Shown: piece after piece, positions 25,001 through 40,751 of the stretch | Position numbering within the stretch: the stretch's first letter is position 1 | How the letters are laid out: the number at the start of each line of letters is the position of its first letter | Origin: Scatophagus argus | Taxonomy: Eukaryota; Chordata; Actinopteri; Scatophagidae | NCBI RefSeq assembly: GCF_020382885.2 | Contig: NC_058503.1 | Location: forward strand, 21,337,535-21,401,534 | Direction of reading: 5' to 3' | Length of the DNA stretch: 64,000 nt | The notes under the pieces: model-generated | The model's database searches: none | The model's input: only the letters and a program-made list of their open reading frames with translations | Told to the model about the DNA's origin: nothing | Position numbers and translations under genes: made by a program

Positions 25001-28000
25001 ACAACAACAAGGCTGTCAGCACGCTCGCCAAAATGGCTGAACAGAGAAGCATGCTGGGTCTAAAAACATGTCAGGAAATACACTGTGTCACAAAGACTCC
25101 ACAGCAACGAGAAAGTCAGATGGAAATTTAAAATTCATGCACCGACATGGCAGTGAATGATATTTTGATAAAAACAACCCAAACCTTCACAGGTCATACG
25201 CAGCTGGCATTAGAGCTCATTCTGTTAATGAACACCGGTTCAGTTAGTGAGAGAAGCACCACAGACTGTTAGTGCTGTGACAAATCAAAGAGCCAAACCC
25301 ACCGGCTGCAGGTCTAATCTGGAGGCACGAGACACTCGGCTGTCATCGCTCAGTCTGGAGCTCTGAGAGTCAAACATGACGGAAAACACAGCTGTGTTTC
25401 AACATCACACAGGTTCAGCTTGTTGATAAAGACGTGCACCGTTACATACAAATTGGTTATTGAACTAATTATTATCAGGACTGTTCTAGTGATGTTCGTG
25501 TAGCCAAGTCTTGAGCTGAGTGCATGTAGAGCACCACACAGTCCAGTAGGTGTCACCTTTGAGCTACAGTACAGGTAGTGACTTTGACTCGGGGAACAGG
25601 TGGCGCACAAAGTTTTTTGGGTGCTACGCTAGGCTAAAGCAGCGTTGTTGCATTGGGAAATGCTGTTAGGCAGCTACTGGACTTGGAAATTAATGTCATT
25701 AATTTTGGGATGGAAAAAAATAATAATTTGGGTAGAGTCAAAGAAACGAGCCATGTACGATGAGAACAAACCTTAAATGTTTTGATGATTTATGAATGAA
25801 TAAAAGGCTATGGCCTTTATATTTTTATCTAGATTATATTTAACATTGCTTTCATTGTCTTAAGAACTTCATTATAGTTAGCAACATGCACCTTTTTTTT
25901 TAACAGTTTCAGAGGAAGACGCCGCAATTGCAGGTTTGAATAAATGTTGCACAAGAGTCACAGAGGATGGAAAAAGTCTGCGAGTTTTAAGCTCCAGATG
26001 TGCAATAGTAAATCATCCACCTCTGCCTTTCTTACCCTCAGGTGTGCACAAACGTTGGGTTATGAATTTCTTTTAAAAAATACAAAATCCTGTCAGTATC
26101 AGACCCCAACTGTAACATCAGACGAACAGCAGAAGTCAGTTCAACACGGAGCTACTGACCCTGCTGGAGATGACACTGTAGTCATCGTCATAGCCGTTCC
26201 TCTGTGAACAAAGAACATCAGTGAGAAACCGTTCTGCGTGGGCCGCTGGTGCATTTACAGCTGCAGCTTTTACATACATCTCTGTCTTTGTGCTTATGTT
26301 TCTTCTTTTTCTTTGACTTCTTATGCGAGAGTGAAGAGGAGCCCTTAAAATAAGAGAGAGAGAGAAAGAGAGGGGAACAGGAACAGGAACAGGAAGAGGA
26401 AGAGGAAGAGAAAGAGCAGCAAAGGGTGAAAAGACACCATCTAAACAAATCTCATCCCACAAACAGAATGAGATGAAAAATGGGAGATGCAGGAACTATC
26501 AGCAAAAAGCAAAGCAACACACAACACAACACATACAGAAAGGTATTAAAATGCAACGATATGGCAGATGTCTGGTTCCAAATACCCAAGATCTCGTGTG
26601 ATTAATATGCAGAATTTTTCCACATTACATAGCGCAGAAGAAATTGCATTTAACATTTTGAGACATAACAGAGCCTAAAATAGTGCCGACTGTGTTTTGC
26701 TTGGCGTGTGATAGGTCTGTAACACACACACACACCCTGTTCTTTTTATCGAAATCAAATCTAACCGACTCCAAAGTAGTCAATGTTCCTTTGCAACGGC
26801 AAAACAAGTACAAGACTGAACATAATTGTTTTCATCCTGCATACAATAATAAAAAAAGAGTATAATCCTCAGTTAAAATCCCTTTCACACAAACACAAAC
26901 ATGCTTTGCATTATAGATAAAGACGTTCTTATTCCTTCTCAGTAAACCCCACTTCCATCACGAGGATAAGACAGATTAACTCCATGCTTTGAGTTCTTCG
27001 AACCAGCTGTTAGTCAAACAGACTCACTGACACAACAAATCTTCTGGCTGAAAACCTCATCCACATCAACCCTTACCCCTCCGCCGTAAGCCCCGACCAC
27101 GTCAAGATCCGACTGTGCGAAAGACACAACAACACCGTCACCAACAAGTGTCACCCACAGCGACCGCATCACGTGAAGTCACCAAGCACGGACACAGCGC
27201 CTCTACATGAGCAAACGTTAGGCAGGACAGGGTCCATGTTTGTGAATCAAAACGCGACACGTTTCTGATTTTGGTTAAAGGCACAGAGAGAGTTTCAGAG
27301 AGAGCCTCCGGCTTGTTAATGCAGGTGCTGTTTGAGTGATACTGACCCTGGCACTCCCTCGGCTTCCCACCGACATCCGCTCATCGTCGTCCGAGTGCTG
27401 CGAGAGAGAGTGAGACATTGAAACGGATGGTTAGAGATTTGGAAACTGGTCACAATGTGTGATTTCCATCAGCAAAGACAGCCAACAGTGGAGGTTAAAA
27501 CGTTTCCCGTCTGAGACCGTTTGGTTAAAGATCTGATGTGAGTGTTTCATCTGACCGTCGTTATCACTGAGATGAGAAAGAAAGACATTTAGAGAAATTA
27601 AATTCGGTAAAACCAAAGTAAATAAACTGATAAATCACATCTCAATATGACGGTGAATTACTTCAGGGCTTTGTGATGCAGCACACAAAAGTCAGCTTTC
27701 TAAAGCCACAAGCTCATAAACAGGAAGTAAAAAATATTTACAGGTAGGTTGGGGTGGAATCACCTGTGCTACACAGAGAAATGAACCTGTGCACAGCAAA
27801 ACACTTCAGCACTCTTTTTCTTTTTAACAAAAACACTGTTTTCTTTCATGTTTTTCTATCGCTGCTAAGCTGCTGTCTGGAAAATATATCACTTCCAGCA
27901 CACCACATCATTCTGGCTAAATCTATCAACCTGAAGCCAACGTCAGACACATTAGAGTTGATCCCTTCTTTCTTCGTCAAAGTGGTCAAGTGGTGGATGA

Positions 28001-31000
28001 CAAGATCACAAAGAAAAGGCATGAGGAGATGGAAACAGAGGGAAGGCTACAAACCGTATGTATCCGCGAAGAACGTGAGTATCTCTCACTGTCCTCCTGG
28101 ATGAGGGAGGGGAGGGTGAGGATGGAGAGGAGGAGGAGGAGGAGGAGGAGGAGAGAGATGTCAAGGATCAATGAGACAGATGGAGGAGGACAGTAACTGT
28201 CGCCTGAGGTACAGAGTGACTTTTTGAGGTCCAGTTCAAGATTTTCATTACAGCCAAAAAATGTTTTGAAGTCACTGAGAAAATCTGTTTTTATTTCACT
28301 GTAGGATTACTGTGACTTGTATAATTTCATTGCTTTGGCCAAGACTTCTGTGCTGAAACACTGCAGGTGTGATCTTTGATCACACGCAGACAAAACTGGA
28401 CTCCACATGAAGTGAAAGGCAAAAACCAGGACACGTCACCTGCGATTTGGTTCATTTGAAACACATTCAAATGCGTCCATTAAATACATGCATGTACTTA
28501 AAACCACCACGCTGAACCACATATCCAGCCAACAAACCCCTGACACACCTGAGCTGCACCAACACCTCAAACTACAACGTGCAGTAAGTGGATTACTTCA
28601 TTTAAAAAAAAAAAACAACACACACTGTTGTTAGTAAAATTACACACACACCTTCAGTGTTGTGTTGGAAACTCCCTGATGGTTTGGGGCAATACAAACT
28701 AACTAAAATGGTGAAGTGAACACAGTAAATCCCATGCAGTCTCACACCAGTGGGGCAGATGGTCATGCTGATTCAAAGCCAAACGGGCACCCCGCTCCTT
28801 TGAATAAGTGGATTATCATTAATGGCCAAGCTTTGATTCCTCATAATCCGTTATTTTCTAAAAAGGCTTAACAGGAATTATCTGAAATTCAAAAGCAGCC
28901 TTGCTGCCGAGGCGAGAAACGCTTCCAAACAGACAACACAGAAACACATGCATGTTTAGATGTCGTCACAGCGCAGAAACTGTACCATCCACTGTTCAAT
29001 ATCGCCCCATTTACTGTCCCCTCGGTCGTCTAATCTGGTGTCCAAGCCGTAATATTTCTAAGAAGACACAGGAAGAAAGGACGAAAAAAAAAAACAGTTC
29101 AGAAATTATCTTCCTCGGTACAATTTGAAACACACACACACACCGAGGATAATTAGGTGATAAATGAGGAAGAGGAGGCCTACCTTCTGCACCTGAAAGA
29201 TCTACACACCAACACCGCGGAGAGGCAGGGGAGAACAGTCAGAGGATAACACACATGAAGACGGGGGGAGAATTTAAAAATGAGATGTGATAAAGAAAGA
29301 CAGAAATTAAAACTTTTCTAAAAGGCAAAGTGAGCTGCAGTAAGTGGCAGATGAGGACAGAGAGCGCACACAGCGGCAGGTTTCTGCTAATGAGAGGAGC
29401 TCAGGAATGTGACGGCAGGACCAACTGACCCAAGAACACCAGTTCACTGGAGATTTGCTGAGGACCAGGCACTTTCCCATGGTCCCTGTAGGCTGGTATC
29501 AGTGGCAGAAAGCTGTGCCAGCGCCACAGTGTCACTTTCAAGTCTGCGTTCCCATGACTGCAGGAGCCGAGTCTCCTGCCAAACAACTGGCCCCTGACAC
29601 ATCCTGGGACCTGGCAACCCCCCCCCCCCCCCTCAGTTGTCCATCACGGGAACCGTTCCACATGTTGGGAAAACGATCCGCTTTATTCAGATGTGAAGTG
29701 TGACGCTGCAGCCAGCAGCAAAGCTCAGCCCAAAGGCAACAAAAGCAGCCTACCAGCACATCGCTTGGTTTGGTCCAGAGGAACGATCACAGGAAACAGT
29801 CACACTACGATGACTTTTTGTTTTTTTGCTGCTTGATACAAAACCCCTCCAAAAAATAAAAATAAAAATAAGATATTGTAAAGGTTTTTAAAATATGGTG
29901 CAGCCCTGATTCAGATGTTCCCATAGTTGTTTTAAGATGGAATTAAAAACAGTGAACCAATCCTTTAACATTTTGAACCCTACAAAAATCAAACAGTAAA
30001 GATGACAAGTGGTGGTTTTACCGGGAGGCCACTCGGACTACTGCACCGGACTACTTCACAAACACTTGTTGTTCGTGACTTTGCTGCAATTCAAAGTGTC
30101 TTAAGAAACTCTGAGATGTGTTGAGTTTTCCTCATCAGTACTGGGAGTAAACTTGAGCTGGGACGCTCAAATCCAGCCCCCTCAGTCTTCACCTGCTGTC
30201 CACTCCCCTGTACAGGCTGAGGTTCTGGAGCAAAAGGATTCAAACCAGACAGGCCTGTTTATCACTGCGAGTCGGCTTATCATCAAGTAGCCGTCACTTG
30301 TGGCTGGGCGTTGCTGTTTAAACGGTGGAACATCTGAGGAAATACACAAATTATAGCCCACAGTAAGCTTTCCTTACACTTCTCCACTACAACTGTAATA
30401 TCACCACTAGCTGAAACTGAGTTCAACTCAGGTCTGTTTTCTTTAAATAAAGCGTGTGAGGATAAACTCCCCTTGGAAGTCTTTTCAGCGGGCAAAATAA
30501 AAACAAAATGACTTTATCGTCTGACTGAGATTCATATGCACTTTTAAAACATGCAACTGTTCTTTTCACCAGTGAGACAAATATTTGCTGTTTAACTTAA
30601 AAAAGAGAGCGCCGCTTGTTTGTGTCACCTCTAAGCAAATCCAGCGCACACCAGACACACATCCCACCATCGGTCCAGCTCTTTAATCCAGATTTACGGC
30701 CGCTGTCTCCCTCGTCTGCTTGCCCAGTATATGGATTGGCTGCTTTGTAATTCTGGCTTTCGGAAATGGATTCTCGGCGGACCACTTCATCACTTCAGGG
30801 ACAATGACCAGTCAAAGATAATCAATAGAGCACAACACTGGAGTCCACTGCTGTTAACTTCCAGGTCCGGTCGAGATGAGAGGTCGAGTCCTCGCACTGC
30901 TGACCTCTTATTACAGCAGACTCTGCACTTCATCTGGTCACGATAACAAAGTCATCTTCTCTTCCGCTTGTAGAGGTCAGATTAATTCAAAAAATATCCC

Positions 31001-31908
31001 ACCACGAAAGCTGTGGTGATGCGTCACTGTCTCACAAGTACAAGAATAACACAATGCATCAATTTCATATCATTTCTGCATCCATTATTACAATGACAAA
31101 GAAACACTCTGTGGCTTAGCTGATAAATCCATAATCTCTTCATCTACCTGTGCTACACGAGCTTCGACCTTCCACCTGTCCCTGTTGTGACCTTTGACAT
31201 CTGCCATCAATTAAAAGGGTAAAAATATGTCATTAACGCTTGTCCCAACGGTTGGAAAAGTCGAACATTAAGCATAATGCATAATGTTGCACAAACGTCA
31301 TCGATGCATAGTGTCAATCAAAAAGTGACCAAAGGAATCTTGTCTGCTTACTTATCTCCCATTACGTGTCTGGACAACCAATTAGCAAGTGAGCCAGACG
31401 CCGTCATAAGCCCATTCATCAAGTGAGTTACACAATCAGCTTACATGTGTTCGTGACCCTTTCTATTCAACTCACCGAGCTCCCCTTCTTGATCGGAGGG
31501 GTTCGTGGGCGCCCGGTGAGGGCAGCCCTCAGCCCCCTCCCTGCCAGCCGACGTCCGGCCGTCCTGCTGCTCTCAGGGTATCAGGAAAGGTGGCATCGCG
31601 CAGCAGTCAGCAGGTAAGACCACGGCCGCTCATGTTGGCAGGACCACGGCGAGACGGCACGCTGAGATTTGAGCTCAGAACAACAGAGGCGACCGCACGG
31701 CTCTCGCTTGCGGCTAGACAGCCGATAATCCAGCCTTAAATCCCGTCTTCACAGTGTGAGAAAACATCCAAACGTACCGAAGCTGCCTGGCAGTGCAGCG
31801 ACCCATCGCTCATGTCAACGACGGCGCAACAACAAGAACTGCTCCACTGTGGGCTGGACCAAGGAGCGCAACCTGCTAAGCTACTTTAGAACTCGGCTAA
31901 AGGGTTTA

Positions 31909-31946
<38 letters not shown>

Positions 31947-34900
31947 TGACCAGACTCAGCTTAACAATGACCATTAATCCAGTGCGTGTGACTGGTGTAT
32001 GTGTGTGTGAACATGTAGGTTGTTGTTGTTGTTGTTGTTTGGTTCACCATCTGTGTTTTGATTGCTGAATAACTGAGTGCTACTGGAATGTTGATGTTCC
32101 CAGTATAACTTACATTGGAAAATGTTTTGCTCTCTCATGACAAACACCAAAAGGTTTTTGTAAAACGGATCAGACGGATGTAATGTGGTGATTTTGAAAG
32201 GAAAGTCCTCACAGGTTTGGGTAATGTGATCATTTACTGTAAGGCTACATGTCCTCAGACTACCACCAAAATACCACCCTAATTCACTGGACAGCAAAAC
32301 ATCACACACACACTGCGGCAGATCATTTTATCCACACATTTTATCCATCACAGAAGAGCTGACTCGACAAAGTTAAGAGTTTTGATTTCAGTCAAAGACC
32401 ACCGGGCTTACGTGTAATTACACTTTCAGGGGTCTTAACGTCTAAATCCTCTCTGGACACAGACATTAGTCGACCTTTATGGGTTCAGTTTGGACAGGTG
32501 AGAGGCAGAGGTCTGTTTGTGTGTATGGGATTTCTCCAGGCTATGAATAGCAAGCTGGGAAAAGCGTGACTCCCCATGGTGCAGATCAGAGGTGCTAAAC
32601 TGGAGAAAGAAAAACTCGAGCAACACACTCGATTTATCAGATCCGCACCTGTTTCAACACTGACCAGAATGCAGTGCTGGTGCCAACACTGCAGGTGCTG
32701 GACCCAGAAGGTCTCTTTGGTCTTTGTACGTATCTATGGTGGTAAAGAGGGACACAATCGTTCGTTTACTTTAAATCAATAAACAGACACAGTAACAACA
32801 ACTGTGCGTAGCTATGCAAAATGAGGAATACACATTAATATTGGCATACCATCAGCATCAACTGATAAAGCCTTCAAAATAAAACATCTGCACGAGCCTG
32901 AAGCAAACACAAACCACCGACTGAGAGGTTTCTCATGAGTTTTCTCAAAGGTCAAAACCAACGATGAAGTAATAGTAAAGTGAAAAAGAGAAGGCACAAT
33001 TATACGTTAATTCTTCAACAGGTGAGACTCGACGTTCTCTGCAGTTATACTGTATGTGCACGCGTCGGCGGTTGGCCGAAAACATCAGACACCTGCATCT
33101 AAGGTGAACTAATGACAGCTAGCTGGACAGGTGACCATTTGTCTGTAATCAGAATCATTCCTCCACATGTGAATATCACAGGTGACAGAACGTAAACAAA
33201 CGATTCGGTTTGGAAGAGCTTGGGCGTCACAGAGCGCCTCAGTTTTTCATCTCCAGAACTGCTTGTCACTTCGAGAAGAATTCCAGAAAACCAGTCAGTT
33301 GAAACATTTCCATAAAGCGTCGGAAGATTCTTTTTAGTTTGCCAGTTAGTCTGAAAACAAGTAATCAGTGAGTCTCTTCGGCGACTTTCTTCTCACAGCT
33401 TAAGGCGACTGTGTGCTTAACGGGAAGAAGCTGAACTGTAAAGGAAATACCCACGCTTACTGATCACTTGTACACGTTGCGTTTCTTTCATACTTTCTGT
33501 GAACAACAATAAGAGTGCTGGCCAGCAGTGCTCCTCGGTGCTGCAGTCACGGCTCCCTGTTTACGCCTCTGACCCATGACCCGCAGGGTTTAAGAGTCCC
33601 AGCTTAACAGCGTAAAGCAATGTTGACAGGAAACGCTTCAGGTCCAAACTGCCAACGGAGGACCAAAAAGACTGCGGAAATCCTCGTTACTTAGGGTCAT
33701 GCATCCTCAGCCCAGGTGGCGTACAACAACAACAGCTACTGAAACTAAGTTTAATGTAATAATGCTGCATAAATATGCTGACCTCCCCCAGATTGAGCAG
33801 TCTGGTGTGAGGTGTAACATAAGATAAGAAACTCTGAGTGACACGTGGAGAGAATTTTATGCTACAGATGTGACTGGGCCTTACAACAGGCACTGATGTC
33901 CTTTCCAGTCATCCATAAGGTGTATCCTGTGTTCGCTGTGTGTTGACTTGTACCTCTTTCTGTTGTCTTTCCAGCTCCCTCATGCGGATCTCTCTGGCCT
34001 CTGCCCTGGCTGCCCTCTTCGCTGCCAGTCTGGCCTCGGCCTGGGGGTCAGACAAAAGAGAGAAATAGAAAGAAAATTGAACAAACAAGACAAACAAAAA
34101 AAAAAGACAAGTGAGACAGAAGTTAATTTATCTGGGCTGAAGTTCATCTATAAATGAACACACGAGTGAGCAGAGGTCCAGTTCCTCGACAGAGACATGA
34201 GAAAGTCAAAAAGTGAACCATTTATTTATAGGATTCAGGGCTTTACAGTTACACTTCTTAAACTTCAAAGTACTTATAAACTGAAATGAATTATTTTTGA
34301 GTCTGCACAGATCATGTTCTTGACTCTGCAGACTGGATTACCAGTGTTGCAGCAGAGCCTGTCTATAAACACAGGATATCAGGTGTCCTTTAATCTCATA
34401 ATAGACGTAGTGAACTGTATTTGTGAGCATACAATCTTGTGAGAAATCTTCAGAGTCATGCAGACATTCAGTCAGAGCAGTGTGTAAATGTGTGTATGTA
34501 TTTATATTTCTGTATTTGAAGGCATTGCCTTTGCCCCACTCAGCAGTCAGACAGAGCTGGGCCTTTTCCTTAAAAGGACGTCTCTCGGAGCGTATGCTGT
34601 AGGAGTGTGTGTAAGCATTTCCTTCCTCTGACTTTGTGGTAGACGCCGTGTGGTTGAAGTCAGTTCGCCTCTAGGCGGGGTCGCTGTAACCCCTCCTGTC
34701 GTCGCACTAATGCACTTCCCCAATGTCAGTCGCCGTGACCAAGTAAGAGGAAAACGCAAAGAAAACAGTCGGCTTCAAAGGAGAGCATGTTCACACACAG
34801 GCTGCTAAGAAACCGTTAGTCATGACTTAGCTAATCCTGTTCACTGAGGCTTAGGACTGTTATCACTGTGTCTGACAAAGACAAAAACAAAAGAACAAGT

Positions 34901-37900
34901 AAAAGATCTCCTGTTCCGGTAACTAAAGTAATCATCTCCATCCGCACAGAAAAACAGATGAATAAAGTAGGCTGACAGCTTTCTCACCAGAGTTCAGCAG
35001 AAACTGTAATACCACTTTCCACCCACTAACATGCACTAACATCTGGCTTTTGTCGTCAGTGGGAAAGGGTACAACCAGCATTCCTTCCCGGGTCAAACGA
35101 CTCTGCGGTCGTCAGGGGTGTTTATGATGTGATGGAAACTCAACACGCGGGTGGACGCAGCTCTGACTGCTCTTCCTGAGAAATGCCCACCTGTGTGGCA
35201 CACTGGGAAACTTTGCCCTGTGAATCCCGTGCAGTTCGTCACTTCATAACACAAAACTGGGCAAAGCTGCATTACAGGGTGGCGCGAACACGTTCCACCA
35301 CACCTGAAACACACCCGATTGGGATTATGGCTGCGGTGAACAACCTTTCAGCCTACAGACATCAACGCAGCAATACGTCTTTTCTGCATGTTAAGTGAGG
35401 AGATGCTCTTAAAGTTGCAGATGCAGAACTGCAGTTACCGGCTCTGACGTCTGCAGAACGGATTACGTAACGGCCATCTGCCCGAATTTGCTCCCAGTAT
35501 GTTCCAGTGGGGGAGAAATGGACAAGAGGCCTAAAATGTTAGAACAGCAGACTTGTTGCTGCATCAGTTGAGATGCTTTTAACCCTGCAGTAAGCTGTGT
35601 GTGTGTGTGTGTGTGTACTCGGCACTTCCTGCCAGCAGATGTGTGTGATTGGGTACCAGCCAGGACAATCCTAAAAAAGAGAACGTTGTCCTCGTTAGAC
35701 TAAAGACTAAAATAATAACAAATTAAGTAAGTCACAAAAGGCTTTTTAAAGCTGCCGTCCGAGCGATGAGGGAGATTTTCCGGATGTTGTTCCTGACTGA
35801 TTGTGGCTCAGTTACTGACTCCCTTACTGGCACTTCCTCTCGGTCAATGATTGCTCTTTGTCCTTGGGATTCTTAACATCTGTGCCCTTTGCTTTCAGAC
35901 ACACAGAAAACAGGCTCTTCAAATCTAAATCTGAATCTGATGCACCTACACTGGCACCAGAGGAGTGACATGACATCAGCATTTTGGCCTCAGGACCTTT
36001 CACGTGAACAGGTTTCCATTTGTTACAAGAAAGAGAAAACAGTGGACATGTTGGTCGATATCAGTCAGCCATGTTTGGGGTGGAAACACCTGGCAAGCTG
36101 CATTTAAAGTGAGGTGTCAGATGGGTGGGTACCACATTACCACACACAATGCAACACAACACAATACAGAAAGTGCCAGGCCACGCAGACAATCATATCA
36201 CGCTGAATTAGACTTTCCTGAGAATGACAACTTACTTGACACTCTGTGAATTGTCCGGAAGCAGTAAAGCCCACCCAACATCAGCAAGCAAATTAAAACA
36301 AACCCCAAGGTTGTTTCCAAGTCTATTATTAATCTACCATACTTTGTGTTTGTCCACTAATCCTCTGTTAAAACACACTGCCACATGAGAAAGTCTGAGC
36401 AAACCCACAGGGCGTTGTTGTAAAGCCGCTATGTGTAGAGATGTGAGCTCTGTTATTGTACAATAACATAACATAACTGCAGTCAGCTTACTTGGAGCAG
36501 GTAAGGTTTCATCAAATGTCTCTTTATGTTCTTTTGTCTGGCACTGAAACCATATTTTATTGTACATCTAGTCAGCAGAGGCATGTGATGAGGTTACTGA
36601 CCTCTAATAAAAACCCCAACACTCACATTATTATACCTGAACTACAACACAAATCAGTCACAGTCACTGCTGCATGACTGCAGCGAATGGGAAGCCAGCG
36701 AAGTGTGAGAAATGAGGCTAAAAGAGAGCCAACTTGCTTTATTTTGAAAAGATTTTCCTGTTTCCTATTTCATCACATACAATTCTCACCATTTTGTAAA
36801 CTGCCAGCGTCAGTACGCATAACTTCAGCACTAAAGGTGCAACACGCAGCGTCTCAAAACCGTACTGACACTGAGAGGTGTGGATTATTTCATCACTAAC
36901 TCTTCACTGAGAGGTGTGGATTATTTAATCACTAACTCTTCACTGTCTTCCTTTTCACAGACGGGGAGTGTCGTGTTTGCTTAAAAACACACTCACTTTG
37001 GGTGATGAACAGCAAGCTGAGGAGAAATCAACCGGTTTCTCCAAACACAACAAGACATGTACAAACAGCTACTCTTTTCCCAAGGAAGCTTTCAGAGCAG
37101 ACAAAAACAGTAATCTGCACACCTGAGGGCCAACGCCATCAGTCAGTAGTGTACAAAACCTTTGACAGTAGAAGTGAGCAGCATGTCTTCTGTATGAGAT
37201 GAGAGGCTTCGCTAATTGAAGCCAAAAAAATGAGTGAAAAGTGATAAAATCATGCCGAAGAGAAGTGTTTCAAGTGGAGTTACTGAACAGCTTCACCTGC
37301 CACGGAAGTGCTGCCCAAACATGACACGACTAAACTATAGTTAACTACAGGTCAGCATTTGGAACACAATTCTTTTTCAAAATCGCCCTGTTGGACATGT
37401 CAAAATACATCATTACGTATGTAGGCCACACATCTTGTACCTGTGAGTGTGTATGCCAGAAAGATGCATCTAAATAGGCCAGAAGACGGGATCACACATC
37501 TTTCTTTCCTGCTCCTTTACAGCTATTTATAATGACCTACATGGTCTCGGGTTCTATCAAAACTGTTCCAATTCAGCACAATTTCAGCAGGGCGGACGTC
37601 CTCGTGAGAGCAGATGAGCTAGTTCACTGCACACATGGACGCTCTAACGAGACGTATTATTGTGACAGAACCTTTTATGAAGTTTAAATGCTGACAAAAG
37701 ATGAAAAAATAACGAGTTTAAGGGAAGGTTAGTTTCAAACATATTGCGTAAAGGTGGATCGTGCAACACAGCGTTATGTCCTTCCTTCCTCCTTGTCTTC
37801 GCTTGCAATTTTATCAACCAAGAGCTGAGAAGCCAAAAGGACACATCACCTTTTATTTTACACTGCAAAGGGGTAAAGGTAGAGTTTTCTTACAGCAGAA

Positions 37901-40684
37901 GAATACTCATAAAGGTGCTTTAATCATACATAAACACACACCACACACAGTGGTTATTAATTGAGGTTTTCAGGCCTGCACAGTGTGAGGGACATCCTGA
38001 GGTGAGTGCAGAGGACAGACCTGGCTTCTGTCAGCCTGATCCATCATGGCTACCGACAATCTATAAGGGCACCGTCACTTCAAGTGCCACCAGAGCAAAA
38101 TGCCAGCCTGGTCTGCCTGGTTTCACTCTTGCTCCAGTGAGCTGAGTTCCCACGCCCTGAATGCCAGGCCTCAGCAGCCAAAATGGACGGGTATTTTAAT
38201 GACCACAAGTGCTGATGGGACGGACAAAGAGAGCATACAGAAATAACTCTGACCGGCTCAAAGTTTGACGACATTTAAAATAAGGTGGGTCCATTAAGTG
38301 GATTCTGAGACACAATTTTCTTATTATCCAGTCGAGGGTTATGATGACCAATTTCCTTCCTCTTTGCACAACCTTATAAACCACCCAGATGTTGCCTAAA
38401 AGGGGACAGGCTGCTAAAACGCTCAGCGTGTTCGCTCTCAGCCACACACATGAGTCAACTGAAAAGACGTCTTTTTTTTTCCTCCCGGGGAGAAGAAACG
38501 GATAAACTGAGCCTTTGTTTCCAAACCGTTTTAAACCGCTGCAAAAAATGATTCAAAGCCTGTTCACAGAGAAAAGTATCAATCATCAAAATTACTGTAC
38601 AAAAATATATAATTTGCTGCCAGTTTGATGGTGATCCTGTTTGTGAAGGTGGCAGAGAACAAGTGCACGGAACATATTAGGTATTGTTTGAACAGGTATG
38701 CTGTGCATGTAGTGGGAAGGCAGTGATTTCAAAACTACTGATTACTCAAAGAAAAACTCCTTCCTGTCTCAACCTAACTAAACCTCAGGCTGCACCACAA
38801 GCACATGGAACAGCTGTAGAGCATTCACCACTGCAAACAAACTGGTTAGCAGCTGAGTACGTGGGGAAAACAAACAGTGCTTCATGCATTTCTAAAAAAA
38901 AACAAACAAAAAAAACCAACAAGACAGGAAAGCAGGCTTTGAACAGAGAAGAAATTACTACGTCAGCCACACTTCAAGGTCTTTCTGAGATCCAATCATG
39001 GACCAGCACAGTGTTTCATGCCCAGCAAATTAATAAAATTCCTGATCAAGACAGTGAATTTTGCATGCCAGCAAATCCTCAAGCATCCTTTCAACAAACA
39101 CGATCCTTCTCTTCAAGCTGCGGGGGTTTACTACAAGACTGTAATGTGCTGTAAACGACCGTCATTTGAGATATTTTGGTTGAGGTTACCCACTGTGGGG
39201 CCCTCCTCGCTTCCCCTTGTGGAGGCTTCTTGTAACGTGAACATGCTGCTTCAGGCACCAACAGTTTATGTTGCAACTCTGGCTGCGACTAAAGCATGAT
39301 GGGAGTGAGCAACACCTGACAGGAAGTTACACAATGCAGCCCTGTGAGCACCGTGATTCAGGAGATCAGCTGCAGGAAGGAGTTTCTGTGAAGTCTCCAG
39401 AAGATGATTTATTTCTTCACGCTACACTCAAACAAATACTGTTCACTCCTGGCCTCTGGGCAGTGACACTCGACGAGGCGATGGTTACACATGCCTTGCT
39501 CATGGGCACACTAATGTGACACAAGGGAGACAGCAGCAGACCTGTGACCTCAGGGGGAACTCCACTGGCTTTGTTTGTTATTATCGTACTTGTCATGGGA
39601 AGCACTCGAACCATACCTGAGAAGGCACTACAAAGGTGCCATGTATCAGCCGACATGCAGACCAGGACTGTGGTGCTGGTCCACGGAGGAGAGACTCCTC
39701 CATGCTGTTGTCCTCTGCCTGAGGAGCTCATTCAGTCAGCAGTGGAATGAACTCCCACCTTGTCACACAGTTTGTTAACACCCCGTGCCGGCACATCCAT
39801 CTCACTGCATATAAAAAAGGTTTGAAGCTCTCTCTCTCATGTGTTGTTAGGTGTTAATTGGGAAGGTTGCACTTCTAATTTTAGACAACATCTTTCCCTT
39901 CCAGTCATTGAGTTGCTTTGGTCGCAAGCAGCCACATTAATGTTATGTTATGTGATGGACCTTGGCAGTCTGGGGAGAACTGGTACCATTCTCTGAATGT
40001 ATGGGATTATGGCAGGTGATGTTGTGGACAAACATTTGACATTCATCTCCATATCTGTCTCAAGAGGAGTAAAAGTGTCTTCTCACGAAATTATTTTGAT
40101 TGTCTTAAGATGGCAACTTGTCCACACAAAGCGTTGGCTTGCAGTGAGCGTCACGGTGCCTGAACTGCATCGTTTCTCAAATGGGCTGCAATCTCCAGAC
40201 TGAGAGGCCAGAGACAAGTGAATCTAGACGAACCCAATCAGCTCTCACTTGTGAATTTAAACACAAAGACAGCAGTATGAACCAAGTTGTTGTTTGAGGG
40301 TGTCAAATCATCATCAACTCTGAAGTGAGAAACGCAGCTGAACGCTGTGGTCTGCTGCTGCTTCGACGCTGTTGTCAGGAAGAGGCTGAGTCAGTGTTTG
40401 TCTGTTTGTTTTGGTCGTACGTGCTTGTAGCATCATCGCTGCTCTGTCACCCACCCTCAGTGTACCTCATTTAGTCGGCTGTAATACCTGCACTCAGTCT
40501 CCACTGTGCTCTCAGCTTTGGGAGAAACTCAACCGTGGTGAATAAACAGGAAGGAGTTTGTGATAACAATCTGTATGGGCTGTGCATGCAGTGATGTCAT
40601 CAAGAGGAAGCCAACACACACAGAGCCACTTCCTTTTAAGGAGGCACAAGCCAGGCGAGCCAAGCCGAATTGAAGCCAGTGGTT

Positions 40685-40751
<67 letters not shown>

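Noticed and set aside
39440..39760. Overlapping open frames in LRRFIP1 intron 1 on both strands
   Set aside because: No recognisable domain, no splice sites in phase, and the composition is like the surrounding intron.
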